Source: Pleodorina starrii
Lineage: Eukaryota; Chlorophyta; Chlorophyceae; Chlamydomonadales; Volvocaceae
Direction of reading: 5' to 3'
Assembly (NCBI GenBank): GCA_030267565.1
Contig: BRXU01000010.1
Location: 2,414,501 to 2,478,500, forward strand
DNA length: 64,000 nt
Below are positions 63,701 to 64,000 of the stretch, piece by piece (within the stretch, counting starts at the first letter, position 1; every line of letters begins with the position of its first letter). Both the position numbers and the translations under genes were made by a program. The notes beneath the pieces are model-generated. The model saw nothing but the letters and a program-made list of their open reading frames with translations, was not told the origin of the DNA and did not search any database.

Positions 63701-64000
63701 GCTCTAAAACGGCCTTCAGGGCCCTCTATTCACCTTCCAGGCCTTCCAAAGGCTTCCAGCCCACAGAGAGCCTTCCGGGCTCCCAATTGCCTTCCGGTCC
63801 CTCCGACGGTATTCCGGGCCATTTGAAGGCCTCACGGGCCCTCTGAAGGTCAACCGGGCCCCCCGAGGGCCTTCCGGGCCTTCTGAAGGCCTTCCGGGCC
63901 CTCCAAAGGTGTTCTGGGGCTCTCAAACGGCCTTTAGGGCCCTCCGATCGCCTTCCAGGCCTTCCAAAGGCTTCCAGCCCACAGAGAGCCTTCCGGGCTC
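54737..64000. repeat. Satellite array, block 4 (runs off the window)
   Basis: About 9.3 kb of the satellite, some 50 monomers. Monomer types of 157-158 bp (sub-repeats GCCTTCCAGGCC..., GCTTCCAGCCC..., CCTTCCGGGCTCCCC..., GTCTACCGGGCCC...) alternate with ~218 bp types carrying three extra sub-repeats. No LINE or SINE insertion was seen. A more diverged patch lies at about 63360-63560. Larger blocks recur (for example 58800-59060 and 60060-60330), indicating higher-order organisation. Confidence 0.93.

Overview
The window is a repeat-dominated piece of a GC-rich eukaryotic nuclear genome. I infer a chlorophyte green alga, probably Chlamydomonadales. The reasons are short GT-AG introns, alanine/glycine/proline/glutamine-rich proteins, CAG and GCC-type coding repeats, and a TGTAA polyadenylation motif about 14 nt before the poly(A) of every LINE 3' end. 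I see no convincing ordinary host gene. Almost everything is satellite, retrotransposon, or cargo of one large DNA transposon.

Layout. 1-15118: a satellite (157-158 bp monomer made of eight ~20 bp sub-repeats, with longer variants) riddled with pieces of one LINE family, from ~2.4 kb copies down to bare 'CAG + poly(A)' scars, and with a ~410 bp tRNA-related SINE. Two stretches are tandemly duplicated (2,756 bp and 1,829 bp units), each bounded by LINE tails. 15119-28033: a 12.9 kb DNA transposon with perfect 28 bp terminal inverted repeats (CCCTACCAAACG...) and a CGG target-site duplication, sitting cleanly in a satellite monomer. It holds three genes: a minus-strand five-exon gene of unknown function with an early nonsense codon; the N-terminal part of a CMC-type (EnSpm/Plavaka/KDZ-like) transposase; and, divergently on the plus strand, a 13-exon gene of about 1,154 codons ending in a 2-oxoglutarate/Fe(II) dioxygenase-like domain. 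The middle exons of that gene are a tandemly duplicated, phase-0 exon cassette.

28034-36486: satellite again, organised from 30571 as a 1,544 bp higher-order repeat that carries one SINE per unit. 36487-37852: a less GC-rich island with repeated ACTTCGTAT words and a perfect 21 bp-arm palindrome. 37853-54736: a nested LINE complex. A full-length ~10 kb element (39083-49101; ORF1 834 aa, ORF2 1610 aa with AP-endonuclease, reverse transcriptase and a C-terminal zinc knuckle; ORF1/ORF2 overlap ATGA) has inserted, with an ACGTC target duplication, into an older LINE copy, and is followed by an inverted, rearranged LINE. 54737-64000: uninterrupted satellite.

Nested LINEs of one family in a satellite resemble the Zepp/ZeppL clusters at green-algal centromeres; a centromeric or pericentromeric location is an inference. 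The most interesting biology is the giant transposon and its dioxygenase cargo. All exon models were made by eye from splice sites and frame.
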